Source: Aralia elata
Lineage: Eukaryota; Streptophyta; Magnoliopsida; Apiales; Araliaceae
DNA length: 64,000 nucleotides
Direction: 5' to 3'
Assembly (NCBI GenBank): GCA_034770075.1
Contig: CM068388.1
Location: 63,131,969-63,195,968 of the forward strand
In this document: positions 21,974 through 33,939 of the stretch, piece by piece
Numbering within the stretch: position 1 is the first letter of the stretch
How the letters are laid out: each line of letters opens with the position of its first letter
The notes under the pieces: model-generated
What the model was told of the DNA's origin: nothing
Database searches by the model: none
Seen by the model: only the letters and a program-made list of their open reading frames with translations
Program-made: the position numbers and the translations under genes

Positions 21974-22300
21974 TGTAGTTATTAGATTATTCTAGGTGAC
22001 TTTGGGTATCTTTTAGAAATTTTTTGATTTATCTTACTATTTGTCATGATGGGTTGAGACCCATCGTTAATATATTAACTTTTTATTTGAGAAAAGGTAA
22101 GTCAATATCCAATAAGACTATTGATTTACCAAAGAAATTTTCGGAACAATGTCATTCTCTATTTGACTTTCTTTTAAGCTTGGTAATTTTTTCCGAACTC
22201 AACGGGATCCGCTCAATTTCGATCATAATAAGACTCAATTTTTTAAACTCTATAAAATTATAGTCGAATATAGAATATATCATGTCACTTCCGACTCGAT

Positions 22301-22345
<45 letters not shown>

Positions 22346-22679
22346 GCTCGGACCTGATAAAATCCGGACCCCAAATTTTTTTTTTTTCATTTTTTTTCAA
22401 AATAACTAATAAAAAATGTATAGTTATTTTTGGTACTGAAAAACTTTGTTAAAACAATATTTTGGGTATGATTTGGATACATATAACAAACAGTGTTATA
22501 CAGTCGGTACAACACTTTTTGTTATATGTATTCAAATTATACTCAAAATAGTGTATTAATAAAATTTTTCAGTACCAAAACTACTGATATATTTTTTATT
22601 AGTTGTTTTAAAAAAAACGAAAAAAAAAATTGAAGCTCCGGATTTTGATCAGGTCCGGGAGTCCGGACCTGATCCGCTA
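22346..22679. mobile_element. Long-hairpin MITE, member 4
   Basis: The block B3 copy of the element at 11269-11600, with only scattered substitutions. Confidence 0.8.
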
Positions 22680-22680
22680 C

Positions 22681-22740
<60 letters not shown>
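22680..22740. repeat. (GT)n(TA)n compound microsatellite
   Basis: A GT run followed by a long TA run. In copy 1 the same place holds a shorter TA run. Confidence 0.92.
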
Positions 22741-22743
<3 letters not shown>

Positions 22744-24002
22744 CACAGAACGAAAGTATAAGAATTTACCAGCCTAAATTCTAAGAACACATAAATTAGA
22801 ATCCACCATAGAAATAACTATGTTTTATTAATCAATGAATAAATAACTTATGATTTCAACTAACAAGCTGGGTTTTTATAGCTAACAGATTTCATTTCCA
22901 ATCTATAATAGAATTCCTACAATTATGGAAACCAGATCCTTAAGAATATCTAACTTTCTATTAAACTTCTACTACCATAAAAGAATCCACTTCCTAATTA
23001 AACTTTACTACCATAAATGAATTTACTTAAAAATAATAAGAATTCTAATAATAATTAAAACAAATCTAATCTGACGATCTCCCGAAGCCATGACGCCATA
23101 TCCGAAGATCCGAAGAGACCCGATCTCCCGAAGACTTATCCGAACTCCGAAGCCACAACACGCCCAAACCTGATGGGTTACACGCGTTTCTTTGAAGCCT
23201 TCTTTCTATTCAGTTCTTCCTCAAACTCCAATGTCATTTGTCTTACATCATATATATATATAATGTAGTTATTAGATTATTTCATTATAAATTCATAATA
23301 TTTATAATATAATATGTTGTTAGTAATAGAAATATTGTATGTTACTTGATTTTGAATGAAAAATAATTATACAAAGTAATATAAAAAAAATTAGAAAAAT
23401 TTGGAAAAATGAGAGTAATCAGGTGAAGAGATGGGACGGGAGCGGACCAGATATGGAATATTATTTTTGAATTCGGGAGAAAATTCCATATTGACAAGAC
23501 GAGTTTCGGAAGGGTCTATTTTTACCCATTTATATCCGTTCGTTTGCTGTCAAAGTGGTCCCATATACATGTGATACGTGCACGTCAATTCAAGTAACAA
23601 TAGTCTGAACTTGTAAATGATGCACGTGATTAACATGTTATCAATTGAGAGTTGAAATTTGAATTTTATAGTGTCAATTATATATGAATTTGACAGATTC
23701 ATTTATCCTTTTGACGGCCTCTTTCCGGCACAAAATCTCTTAATTTAAATATACCTTGATTTTTTGCACTCCCATATGGTCCTGTATCCAATTGTTATAC
23801 TCGATCACGTTTGAAGCTCGCACATTTTAAAACCTGAGATAGACAAAAACAGTGTTTGTATCTTAGTAATTAATTAATAATTTTTTTCAAGAAATTTAAA
23901 GTTAAAATATAATGAAAATTTGAGTAAAGTTCAATTTCAAATAACAAAATAAATAAATCAAAAAAAATATGAAATTAAGGTATTTTGGGTGGAAAAGAAT
24001 AT

Positions 24003-24702
24003 TGTATTGTCCGGGAAGTCCGCGTGTTGCCTACGCATACACAAATCACTAACACATATATCACTAACACATATATCACTAACACACATGTTTGAAACTC
24101 GATTTGATTCAAAAGTTTAAGTCATTAGGTCTTGGGTTCATTCATTTATAATAGTCATTCACTCTTTCATTATTTCTCCTATGTGGAATTCTAACTCACT
24201 TTGATATCCTAACAATCTTTCCCTCACAAATGAGTTCATCACTTCAAGAGTACCCCCTCATTTGAGCACTTATCTTCAATCACCGCATCACCAATTCTTG
24301 GCTCTAACTACTCCTAGCTTTGGACCACCAATTCTTGGCTATAACAACTCTAAAAAATTTTCCATCGAGAGTCTTTGGGGAGCCCACTACACTTCATTGA
24401 GAATTCATCAGCATTGCGTGTCTTTTGAAGAGGCTGTTTAGAATTAATTTCCAAACCACCATCGCGTTTCTTTCAAAGAGCAAACTCACCGGCCCGGGGA
24501 GCTTTGATACTAGTTGTTGGGAGAACACCGGGGAGCCCACATATTGCTTGTGCATACACAAGTCATTAACATACATGTTTGCAATTCAACTTGACACAAA
24601 AACTTAATCCATTAAGTTTTGGACCCATTTATGTATATTAGTCCTTTACTATTTTATTATTTCTCCGATTTAAAATTTCAACTCATTTGTGATATCTTAA
24701 CA
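24003..24702 (-). mobile_element. TRIM retroelement, copy 2
   Basis: The terminal repeats 24003-24214 and 24515-24702 and the interior match the copy at 12911-13594. The left LTR contains an extra short tandem unit (ATCACTAACACATAT). It is part of the B duplication, not a separate insertion. Confidence 0.75.
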
Positions 24703-24825
24703 TATGTAACTCCAACTTTTAGCTTGAAAGGTATAACATGATGTATGTAGACCTGTATATACCACGTGGATCAAAGCATTATCTTCTCTATGGTGGTTCC
24801 CTTTAAATACTATTTTCCTTAAGTA

Positions 24826-25628
24826 TTGCATTTGCCTGAATTTTTTTTATAATTTTTTTTCGGTATTTGAAACTTAATTAATTATTCATATTGTAATTGT
24901 GATTGTGTACTTAATTATGAGAATTCATTGATTGTAGTTCCAAATTAGGACTTCAAAACTTTAAGTTGTGAATATTAATATTAAACAAAAACAAACTTAA
25001 CCATTTTTATTAAGAACAAGTTGAGAAAATGATGTTACTTCTTTAGACTTTTTTTAAAGAAATAAAAAACTACATATCTGTTTCAAAATTAGAGATATAT
25101 AAATTTTGATTTTTTAAAGTACTCAATTTGCAAATTCTAAAAATTCAAAATTAATATTTCGATTAAGTTTTGCAAATAATAAATATTATGATTAGTAGAA
25201 CTTTTTTAGCTAGTATATAAAAGTTATATTTATACAAAAATATTAAATAAGTTCATATGAATTTTGAATTTTAAAAATTCATAAACTATCCTTATATCCT
25301 TAATTTTAGAACATAGTAAATATTATTTTTAAAATATAGTAATAAAAAAATACATATTGCGACTTTACATGTCGACTTTTAATTACGAGTCGTAATTCGG
25401 CTGAAATCTTTTGCAATATATAAAGGATGAGTCTCAAAATAAGATGATGATAAGGAGATAATGATACCTATCATCAATTGAAGCTAACGAAATAGCGTAT
25501 AGAAAGATATTTTGTTTCATTTGGAGATATATTTAGTCGTTTTCAACTAGTCATGTGAAATTAATTAACAGAAGCATGCTAAAATAAGCATGAATCAATC
25601 AATCCACTTGAAATTTGAAAAGGAAATT
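24826..25628. repeat. Duplicated block A, copy 3 (truncated both ends)
   Basis: It matches 16562-17382 (AGTATTGCATTTGC to GAAAAGGAAATTTGT). The left edge is fused to block B3 and the right edge to unique DNA. Confidence 0.88.
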
Positions 25629-26235
25629 TGTTATTGTACAAATTTTCTAATAGTACTATTTCATATGAAAACATAAGCGTTTGGTCTATATCGTGAAGTT
25701 AATGAACCCTGGAGTCACTGAAGAATAGCTGTCACGAGACAGGGCACATATTCTTGAACACTTATACTAATGTTCAAACATTAGTATAAGACTGTCAAAA
25801 TACCAAATATTATATATATATTATCCAAATAGGTACCGAATTATATACTATTTTACTGGTCCCGGATATTTTTAAACATAATTGTTTTTAAATTATGTTT
25901 AATTATATTTGGTAGTTATTTTTTTATGTTGTTTACGTAATGTTTAATAGTAGTTAGTTCATAAAATGTTATACTTAACTTACGTATAAGCCATAAATTA
26001 CAGGACCGATTTCAGGCTAGTCGGGACCAGCGTGTAGCTAATCATATTGTTTATTAATTATATTCATATATGGGCCATTTATAGTTGCCTTTTGAACACA
26101 TACCCCAATGACAAAATTAGTGCATATGCAAATAATACCAAATAGGTACCGAATTATATATATATATTATCTACGTAGGAATTAATGTTATATATTATTT
26201 TCAACTAGGGAGTTTAAAATAACACCGCACCCATT
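25629..26235. other. Unique spacer between blocks A3 and B4
   Basis: No coding region. It contains a perfect 12-bp-arm palindrome at 25761-25790 and a 23-bp exact direct repeat (CCAAATAGGTACCGAATTAT plus ATA) at 25825-25847 and 26138-26160. Confidence 0.6.
25761..25790. repeat. Perfect inverted repeat, 12-bp arms, 6-bp loop
   Basis: CTTATACTAATG / TTCAAA / CATTAGTATAAG. It could be a small hairpin or a protein-binding palindrome. Function unknown. Confidence 0.8.
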
Positions 26236-26355
26236 GTGACCCCAAACTCAACGGGATCCGCTCAATTTCGATCATAATAAGACTCAATTTTTTAAACTCT
26301 ATAAAATTAGAGTCGAATATAAAATATATCCTGTCACTTCCGACTCGATTATATA

Positions 26356-26357
<2 letters not shown>

Positions 26358-26434
<77 letters not shown>
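26358..26434. repeat. (GT)n(TA)n compound microsatellite
   Basis: The longest dinucleotide run of the window after 20095-20172. The YIYIYI open frames across it are not genes. Confidence 0.95.
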
Positions 26435-26436
<2 letters not shown>

Positions 26437-26942
26437 ACGCAGAACGGAAGTATAAGAATTTACCAGCGTAAATTCTAAGAACACATAAACTGGAATCCAC
26501 CAGAGAAAATAAGAGAAATAACTCTGTTTTATTAATCAATGAATAAATAACTTATGATTTCAACCTACAAGCCGGGTTTTTATAGCTAACAGACTTCATT
26601 TCCAATATATAATAGAATTCCTACAATTATAGAAACCAAATCCTAAAGAATATCCAACTTTCTGTTAAACTTCTACTACCATAAAAGAATCCACTTCCTA
26701 ATTAAACTCTACTACCATAAATGGATTTATTTAAAAATAATAATAATTCTAATAATAATTAAAACAAATCTAATTCGACAATCTCCCGAAGCCATGACGC
26801 CATATCCGAAGAGACCCGATCTCCCGAAGACTTATCCGAACCCCGAAGCCACAACACGCCCGAACCCGAAAGGTTACGCGCGTTTCTTTAAAACCTTCTT
26901 TCTATCCAACTCTTCCTCAAACTTCAATGTCATTTGTCCCTA

Positions 26943-26944
<2 letters not shown>

Positions 26945-26977
<33 letters not shown>
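26945..26977. repeat. (TA)n microsatellite
   Basis: A TA run at the right edge of the 500-bp repeat in block B4. Confidence 0.9.
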
Positions 26978-26979
<2 letters not shown>

Positions 26980-27802
26980 GTAGTTATTAGATTATTTCAT
27001 TATAAATTCGTAATATTTATAATATAATATGTTGTTAGTAATAGAAATGTTTTATGTTACTTGATTTTGAATTAAAAATAATTATACAAAGTAATATAAA
27101 AAAAATAGAAAAATTTGAAAAAATGAGAATAATCAGGTAAAGAGATGGGACGGGAGCGGACCAGATATGGAATATTATTTTTGAATTCGGGAGAAAATTC
27201 CATATTGACAAGACGAGTTTCGAAAGGGTCCCCTATTTATACCCATTTATAACCGTCCGTTTGCTGTCAAAGTGGTCCCATATACATGTTCGATATACAT
27301 GTGATACGTGTACATCAATTCAAGCAACAATAGTCTGAACTTGTAAATTGATGCACGTGATTCCCATGTTATCAATTGAGAGTTGAAATGTGAATTTTAG
27401 TGTCAATTATATATGAATTTGACAGATTCATTTATCCTTTTGACGGCCTCTTTCCAGCACAAAATCTCTTAATTTAAATATACCTTGATTTTTTGCACTC
27501 CCATATGGTCCTGTATCCAATAGTTATACTCGATCACGTTTGAAGCTCGCACATTTTAAAACCTGAGATAGACAAACACAGTGTTTGTATCTTAGTAATT
27601 AATTAATAATTTTTTCAAGAAATTTAAAGTTAAAATATAATGAAAATTTGAGTAAAGTTCAATTTCAAATAAAAAATTAATTGACAGTTAAATCCTTTTA
27701 TAATAGTCAGCTATCTATATCGATAATAATATTTTAATGATAAATAAAATAAATAAATCAATAAAAATATGAAATTAAGGTATTTTGGGTGGAAAAGAAT
27801 AT

Positions 27803-28487
27803 TGTATTGTCCGGGAAGTCCGCGTGTTGCCTACGCATACACAAATCACTAACACATATATCACTAACACACATGTTTGAAACTCGATTTGATTCAAAAG
27901 TTTAAGTCATTAGGTCTTGGGTTCATTCATTTATATTAGTCATTCACTCTTTCATTATTTCTCCTATGTGGGATTCTAACTCACTTTGATATCCTAACAA
28001 TCTTTCCCTCACAAATGAGTTCATCACTTCAAGAGTATCCCCTCATTTGAGCACTTATCTTCAATCATCGCATCACCAATTCTTGGCTCTAACCACTCCT
28101 AGCTTTGGACCACCAATTCTTGGCTATAACAACTCTAAAATTTTTTCCATCGAGAGTCTTTGGGGAGCCCACTACACTTTATTGAGAATTCATCAGCATT
28201 GCGTGTCTTTTGAAGAGGCTGTTTAGAATTAATTTTCAAACCACCATCGCGTTTCTGTCAAAAAGCAAACTCACCAGCCCGGGGAGCTTTGATACTAGTT
28301 GTTGGGGGAACATCGGGGAGCCCAAATGTTGCTTGTGCGTACACAAGTCATTAACACACATGTTTGCAATTCAACTTGACACAAAAACTTAATCCATTAA
28401 GTTTTGGACCTATTTATGTATATTAGTCCTTTACTCTTTTATTAATTCTCCGATTTAAAATTTCAACTCATTTGTGATATCTTAACC
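27803..28487 (-). mobile_element. TRIM retroelement, copy 3
   Basis: The right terminal repeat starts at 28300 (TGTTGGGGGAACATCGGGGA on the plus strand). It has the same primer-site and purine-tract positions as copy 1. It is part of block B4. Confidence 0.75.
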
Positions 28488-29615
28488 TATGTAACTCTAA
28501 CTTTTAGCTTGAAAGGTGTAACATGATGTATGTAGACCTGTATATACCGCGTGGATCAAAGCATTACCTTCTCTACGGTGGTTCCCTTTAAATACTATTT
28601 TCCTTGAATTTCATTCAATGCATCAAATATTAATATTTTAATTTATATTATTAAATGTTATCATTACGCCAAGGTTGAGAGTAATTAGACATAAAATGTT
28701 TAATTACTTTTTAAAGGTAAATATGTTTTTATAACCTTTTTTCATAACTGCTCTCTCTATTATAAATTATCTATTATCATATTTGGATTACTATTAAATA
28801 TTAACAAAGTTGTCATGATAAAATCTGGCGAATTAATAGATTTGGTTCAAGAAAAGTATTAACAAAGTTGTCATGATAAAATCTGGTGTATTAATAGAAT
28901 TGGTCCTAGAAAAGTATAAAGCAGCGAAGGCAAATTTGAAGGCTCGGTGTCGTTTGAAAAATATAGTTACCTTAATAATTCGGAGCTTAAGGCTTTATGG
29001 AAATAAATTGACTTTTGAAGTATAGTAACAAGACCAATGTATTTTATAGAAAAACGTATGCAAAATGTTTTAAAGTTCTAATGAGCCTGTGGTTATTTAA
29101 TGTAATAGTAGTTTTCAATAAATAAATATCCTAGAGGATCAAAAAGTAAATTTTTTTTCTCTACCTCTCAATTCTCTCATAAAATTTAAATATTTTACTT
29201 TTTTTCTCTCACCGAACTCATAAACAAAGTGTAAAATAAAATAATTTTAAAAATAAAAATGTGTCCAAGAAGAATATTGGGTGTGCCCACAAAATAATGC
29301 ATATATGGACATGTGTATTAACTACACAGGGTAGACAATTTTCTCATTTTCTGCATATGCTTTCGAGACCTCTTGAGTGTGTCCACAAATATTGCACCAA
29401 TCTATCCAAAACTAGAGATACATATTTAAAACATTATTTCTAAAGAAGATTTTTATTCAAAGATTATATTCCTAACAATTACAGAAAGAGTGACTTGACA
29501 ATATTAAATTTAAGTAGTGATTTCTTAAAATTTTATGCTAGTTTATAATTTAATAGTAGAGATATCTCTATTTTTTTTGAAACATTATGTATATCTAAAT
29601 TTAAAACAATGATAA

Positions 29616-29617
<2 letters not shown>

Positions 29618-29654
<37 letters not shown>
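29618..29654. repeat. (TA)n microsatellite
   Basis: A TA run. The copy 2 equivalent is at 58618-58652. Confidence 0.95.
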
Positions 29655-29656
<2 letters not shown>

Positions 29657-30721
29657 GCTCTGTGTGTGTGACAATACCCCCTCGGTCTAGCATGGAACGA
29701 TTAAAATACAATTTATAAATATATTAACAAAATTAAATGACTTTAATTTTACTTATAATAAACCCCACTTAAGTATGTATACTAATGAATTTTTTGTTTA
29801 TTAAATTAGTGGACTCCATTTTAAGTACACTCGATCTTGAGATTAAAATAGTTTTATTTTTTATGCATTGTCATTTTTTTTGCAGGACAAATTTTTTATG
29901 CAACATCTTTTGATGGACAAAAGAAGAAATATATAGTAGATCGAAGAAGATTTTTTTTTAAATTTTTTTTTAGGGTTGGCAAAACTAAATTCCATTAATA
30001 AACTAAACTTTGCAAGATATTTTTTTGATCCAAAAGGATTGGTTCAAATTCTCTTGTTTTATACAAACAAGTTATAACTAAATACATAAACATTATCCAC
30101 ACAGATTCATTTATAAGTATTAGGACCACTGTAATAGTCCCCCCCAAAGAGACTTTATTTTATCTTTTTCACAGCCTCTTTCCATTTATAAGTGTTAGGA
30201 CCAGTGCTCTGTATCCGTTGTTATTTTGGTACAAGGGTATGGGTGCTCTATATTTTATTTTAGCATAAAAATTTAGTAGAATTGAAAAGTATACATGCTG
30301 AATTCTTTAAAATATTGGGTCAACCAGATACTTTATCTGTCCGTGTAACATTTTCCTTTAGTTCTAATAAAAAAAATATATTTTTATTTTAGGATTATAT
30401 AGTGACATATTATTCTTAATTTGTATTAATTTTTAGTATTGTACATCTAATACTAAATTCTTGGGATAAAATTAAGGGTACATTTATAAACAAATTATTT
30501 TTAAAAGTTCAGAAAAATACATCTCTACTTATAGATTAGTGAGAGTATTAGAAGAAAAACACGATAGTATCATCTCTCGTGTAAGTATGTGACACACAAA
30601 AACGCACACATAAATACATGCATTTGTATGGACAATAATTCTTACCAAACAGGGAAAAAATTAACACTACATAATTGATAATAATACTACTATATATTCT
30701 TGCCCTCTAAAATGACCAGTT

Positions 30722-32603
30722 TGTAAGTATGCAAAATCACAATCTAATTGAGATGCGCAACGGAAAATGGAAATTAAAATTTTTGCAACTTAACCATGAA
30801 TCACCTTATGCATAGCTATTAATTGAAGAAGAATAACAAGAGATAATACCTTTGATGATTCAACTCTTGAACCGCTACAAGATCTACTCCTCTCTTGATT
30901 TCTTCAAACTCTTCCAATCTACAATCCTTTGTTGATTTCTTCAAGCTCCTCCAATCTTTGTTCCTTGAATTAAACACTAGCTACAAAGTGTATGTAGCAC
31001 TCTAGAGGTAATCCACCAAGAATGATTATACAAGAAACAATATTTGATTTCCTAGAAATCTTGGATGGCTAATCCAATTAAATCTTTTATTCCTAACTCT
31101 TAAGAATAATAAGAACCCTTCATCAAGAACTCTTTTATTAGATGGAGGCTAGCACTTCTCTAAGTGCAATAAATGCTAGGTTAGATAAATTAGGAAAACC
31201 CTAATTCAATTAGTATACTACCAAGAATAATACTTACATAATATGTAAGTAACATTATTCTCCTAACCCACATGTTTTGCATTTAAGCAACTAACACATG
31301 TTATTAGCTTAGCCCACATTTTGCATTTAATTTAAATGATATTTACATTTCATTTAAATTAATTCTTAATCTAATTAAGAATTAAATGATAATAATAATA
31401 ATAAGATTTCTCTTATTAATTTATAATTCAATATTTCTCAATATATATCATTATAAATATTAAGCATTTGATTTTTTTCAACTAATAAATTAAATACTTA
31501 ATTTATTTTCATTAAGCCAATTTCGTCTAATATAATATTATTCTTTTTGCGGTGTGACCCTTTAGGTTTCAATATTATGCCCGTAGTAGTAAGAATAAAT
31601 AAATTAGAAACAATTCTAATATTATTTATAATGAATTAAACTCCTTTAATTCAAACATAAATAAATAATATTTATTTTACATCATGAGGGACACCTTACG
31701 ATAATGTATCATGACTATCCGAATAATATGAAATCAATGTTTAATCACATAGAACCTATTCAGTAGTAGTTATCGTACAATTCAATCCTTCTACCATACA
31801 ATGTCCCGATTAAATATAAGACATGGATTTACTGACAAGTCTTATTTTATTTAATCATATGCATTTCGATTTAAGAATGCACAACTCCGATTAATGTAAA
31901 TTAGAAACTCCTTTCTAATTTTCATTCAACCCTGGCCAGGGATTTTTGAGCTATCATTTATCAAATCGCATAGGACATTCTCTCCCTTTATCAGAAGTGG
32001 TAGATCCTTTGTCGATCATTCACCTACCTCCGTGTATACTTTATTATACCCGTACATACCCTATGACATACCCTAAGGTATTAAGGAATATGACAAAGTA
32101 TAACTTAACATACACAAGGTACTATGATGATCTCAAGTCCAAGGATCACTTGTACAACTATCACTTAAGAACTTCCCTATTGACAGGTGAATAAAACTCC
32201 ATTAGGGTTCTTTAAGCGAGTCACGTTCAGTGAACTTATTTTCTAATAAGCACCTACATACTTGCTTTAGTGTCTTCACACAAATGATTATGAGATCAAT
32301 CATTATCTTCTAAAGATCAAGCATAGTATGTACTAATCTATCCGGATCAGTAATCCCAATATTAGTGATCCAACGATTAGGAACATTTTAGTTTTGAGCT
32401 TTCTTGAATTTAGATCTCACTAGCATGATCTCATCATGATTCTAAAAGCATTGCTCGAAAACTATGGGTTCATCACATTTATTAATTCAACCAATTAACA
32501 TGGATAAAATATGCCTTTTATTCTATTATTAATATTTGAATAAGATTACAAAGTAAATGCTTATTACATCAAATATAATTGGCTTGAGGGCATATTACTT
32601 TCA
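30722..32603. mobile_element. Solo LTR, 1882 bp, with 5-bp target duplication
   Basis: It begins TGTAAGTATGCAAAATCACA, ends CATATTACTTTCA and is flanked by CAGTT (30717-30721 and 32604-32608). Block C2 keeps the empty site (GACCAGTTAAC at about 61520), which proves the insertion and its edges. The 5' part with GATGCGCAACGGAAAATGG resembles plant Copia LTRs. No internal genes, so it is probably a recombined solo LTR. Confidence 0.9.
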
Positions 32604-32631
32604 CAGTTAACAAAAACAATTGTACACTACT

Positions 32632-32862
32632 TCAAAATAAGGAAGTTCTTAGTTCAATATCACAATCAAACTTCATCTGGAAAGTTTTTACAGCCGCACA
32701 ACAGCGATGAAGCCTTGTAATCATGTAATAAATCTCATCTAAACTCGACTGTTGGCCACTCGAAAGATCTGTGCACATAAAACTCAGCTCTATTCCCTTT
32801 CTAGTATGGTCCAACACGTCCTGTTCAATGTGAGAATAAGTACAGGTCAAAAACGTCAACAA
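32632..32862 (-). pseudogene. Short coding-like gene fragment of unknown origin
   Basis: A 76-codon open frame ends at 32632. The part after a possible acceptor (CATTGAACAG|GACGTG on the minus strand, near 32820) has ordinary codon use and a globular-looking composition (ELSFMCTDLSSGQQSSLDEI, YYMITRLHRCCAAVKTFQM), unlike the AT-rich surroundings. The block D copy at about 61552-61761 keeps most of the residues but is frameshifted by one extra T. I do not recognise the family. It is probably the last exon of a gene captured or left behind in the duplicated block. Confidence 0.4.
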
Positions 32863-33540
32863 TAGAGGTGTGTAATTGCTTTAGTGTGTAAAAATAGATA
32901 ATGTGTAAAGTACTTGAAACCTAAATTATGACTGTGTATTTATATATTGACCACACCTCCCCTACATGTCCATCCCCCAATTGGACTAGGAGTCCTGCGT
33001 AAAGATAACTATAAACCCCCTGACCGAATAAAATTTGACTCCCTTAGAAATAGGAAGCCAAATATGATATGGAATTCATAAGTCAATTTGGACTGTAAAC
33101 CCTCTAGAATGTCAAACTCCTTACTGTTAATGTAAATATCCAACCACATGGTATGGATCCTCCCCGAACCCATCGGACCGATCAAATCACACTTTAACAT
33201 TGCCTCTTATTCTCTTATTATAAGAAACTTAAAATAAGAGAGTATCAATTATCGTCAAACCGAAGCCGACAATGCTCGTCACACCAAAACACCAAAGAGC
33301 TCGTCACATCGCACACCAAACACCTGTTACATCGAACACCAAATGCTAGACGGAAACTTCTGGCTCTAGCATTGCCCCCACTCCTTTATTCCACTCGAAG
33401 CAAAGAAGTTTTATTAACGATGGCTTCGGGTTGTCTACCCTCTAGCTTCGGGGACCGAAAGCTTACACCATTTTTTGTAAGGAATTTTAATCTTGGAGGA
33501 TATATCGAGGTGGCTTCCCCAGAGGGAAATTTGCATCGTT

Positions 33541-33939
33541 TTATCTCGGAGGATGTTTATCTTGGAGGACTTAGTCACAGAGGACATTAGTCCCGGAGGA
33601 CGTTTAGTCCGGAAGACGTTAGTCTCGAAAGACGTTAGTCTCAGAAGACGTTAGTCCCAAAATTTAGTCCGATAGACGTTAGTCCTGAAGGATGTTAGTC
33701 TTAGAGGAAGTTAGTCCCGGAAGACATTTAGTCTAGAAGACGTTAGTCCCGGAGGGCGTTAGTCTTAGAGAACGTTAGTCTCGGAGGACGTTTAGTCCGT
33801 AAGACGTTAGTCCCGGAGGACATTAGTCTTGAAGGACGTTAGTCTCGAAGGACGTTTAGTCCTGAAAAAGTTAGTCGTGAAGGACGTTAGTCTGAGAGGA
33901 CGTTAGTCTCAAAGGACATTTAGTTTAGAAGACGTTAGT
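33541..33939. repeat. Minisatellite of about 18 bp, GGAGGACGTTAGTCyC type
   Basis: Some twenty diverged units of GACGTTAGTCCCGGAG-like sequence in a row, with GACGTTTAGTCC variants one base longer at regular intervals. The gypsy LTR starts inside the array at 33940. The array is also present at 62458-62838. Confidence 0.88.

Larger units (their letters stand above)
21986..24825. repeat. Duplicated block B, copy 3
   Basis: It is nearly identical to 10910-13705 of copy 1, including the hairpin MITE, the 500-bp repeat and the TRIM. It stops after TTAAATACTATTTTCCTT and is fused directly to the middle of block A (AAGTATTGCATTTGCCTGAA). The short ORFs within it are repeat shadows. Confidence 0.9.
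26236..29138. repeat. Duplicated block B, copy 4
   Basis: It starts at CCAAACTCAACGGGATCCGC, so the first about 240 bp are missing, and it lacks the hairpin MITE of copies 1 and 3. It carries the 500-bp repeat, the TRIM and the end segment, then continues into block C. A 55-bp segment (TATTAACAAAGTTGTCATGA...) is tandemly duplicated at about 28798-28910. Confidence 0.9.
29139..33939. repeat. Duplicated block C/D, copy 1
   Basis: It matches 58147-62838 over its whole length except for copy-specific insertions: a solo LTR here at 30722-32603 and one in copy 2 at 59178-60925. It contains a (TA)n run (29618-29654), a stretch with a good splice-acceptor look (TTTTTTTTGCAG|GAC near 29886), a short coding-like fragment (32632-32862) and the terminal minisatellite. 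No intact gene. Confidence 0.9.

Noticed and set aside
33541..33939. CRISPR-like array
   Set aside because: Units are contiguous without unique spacers, degenerate and in plant DNA. It is a minisatellite.
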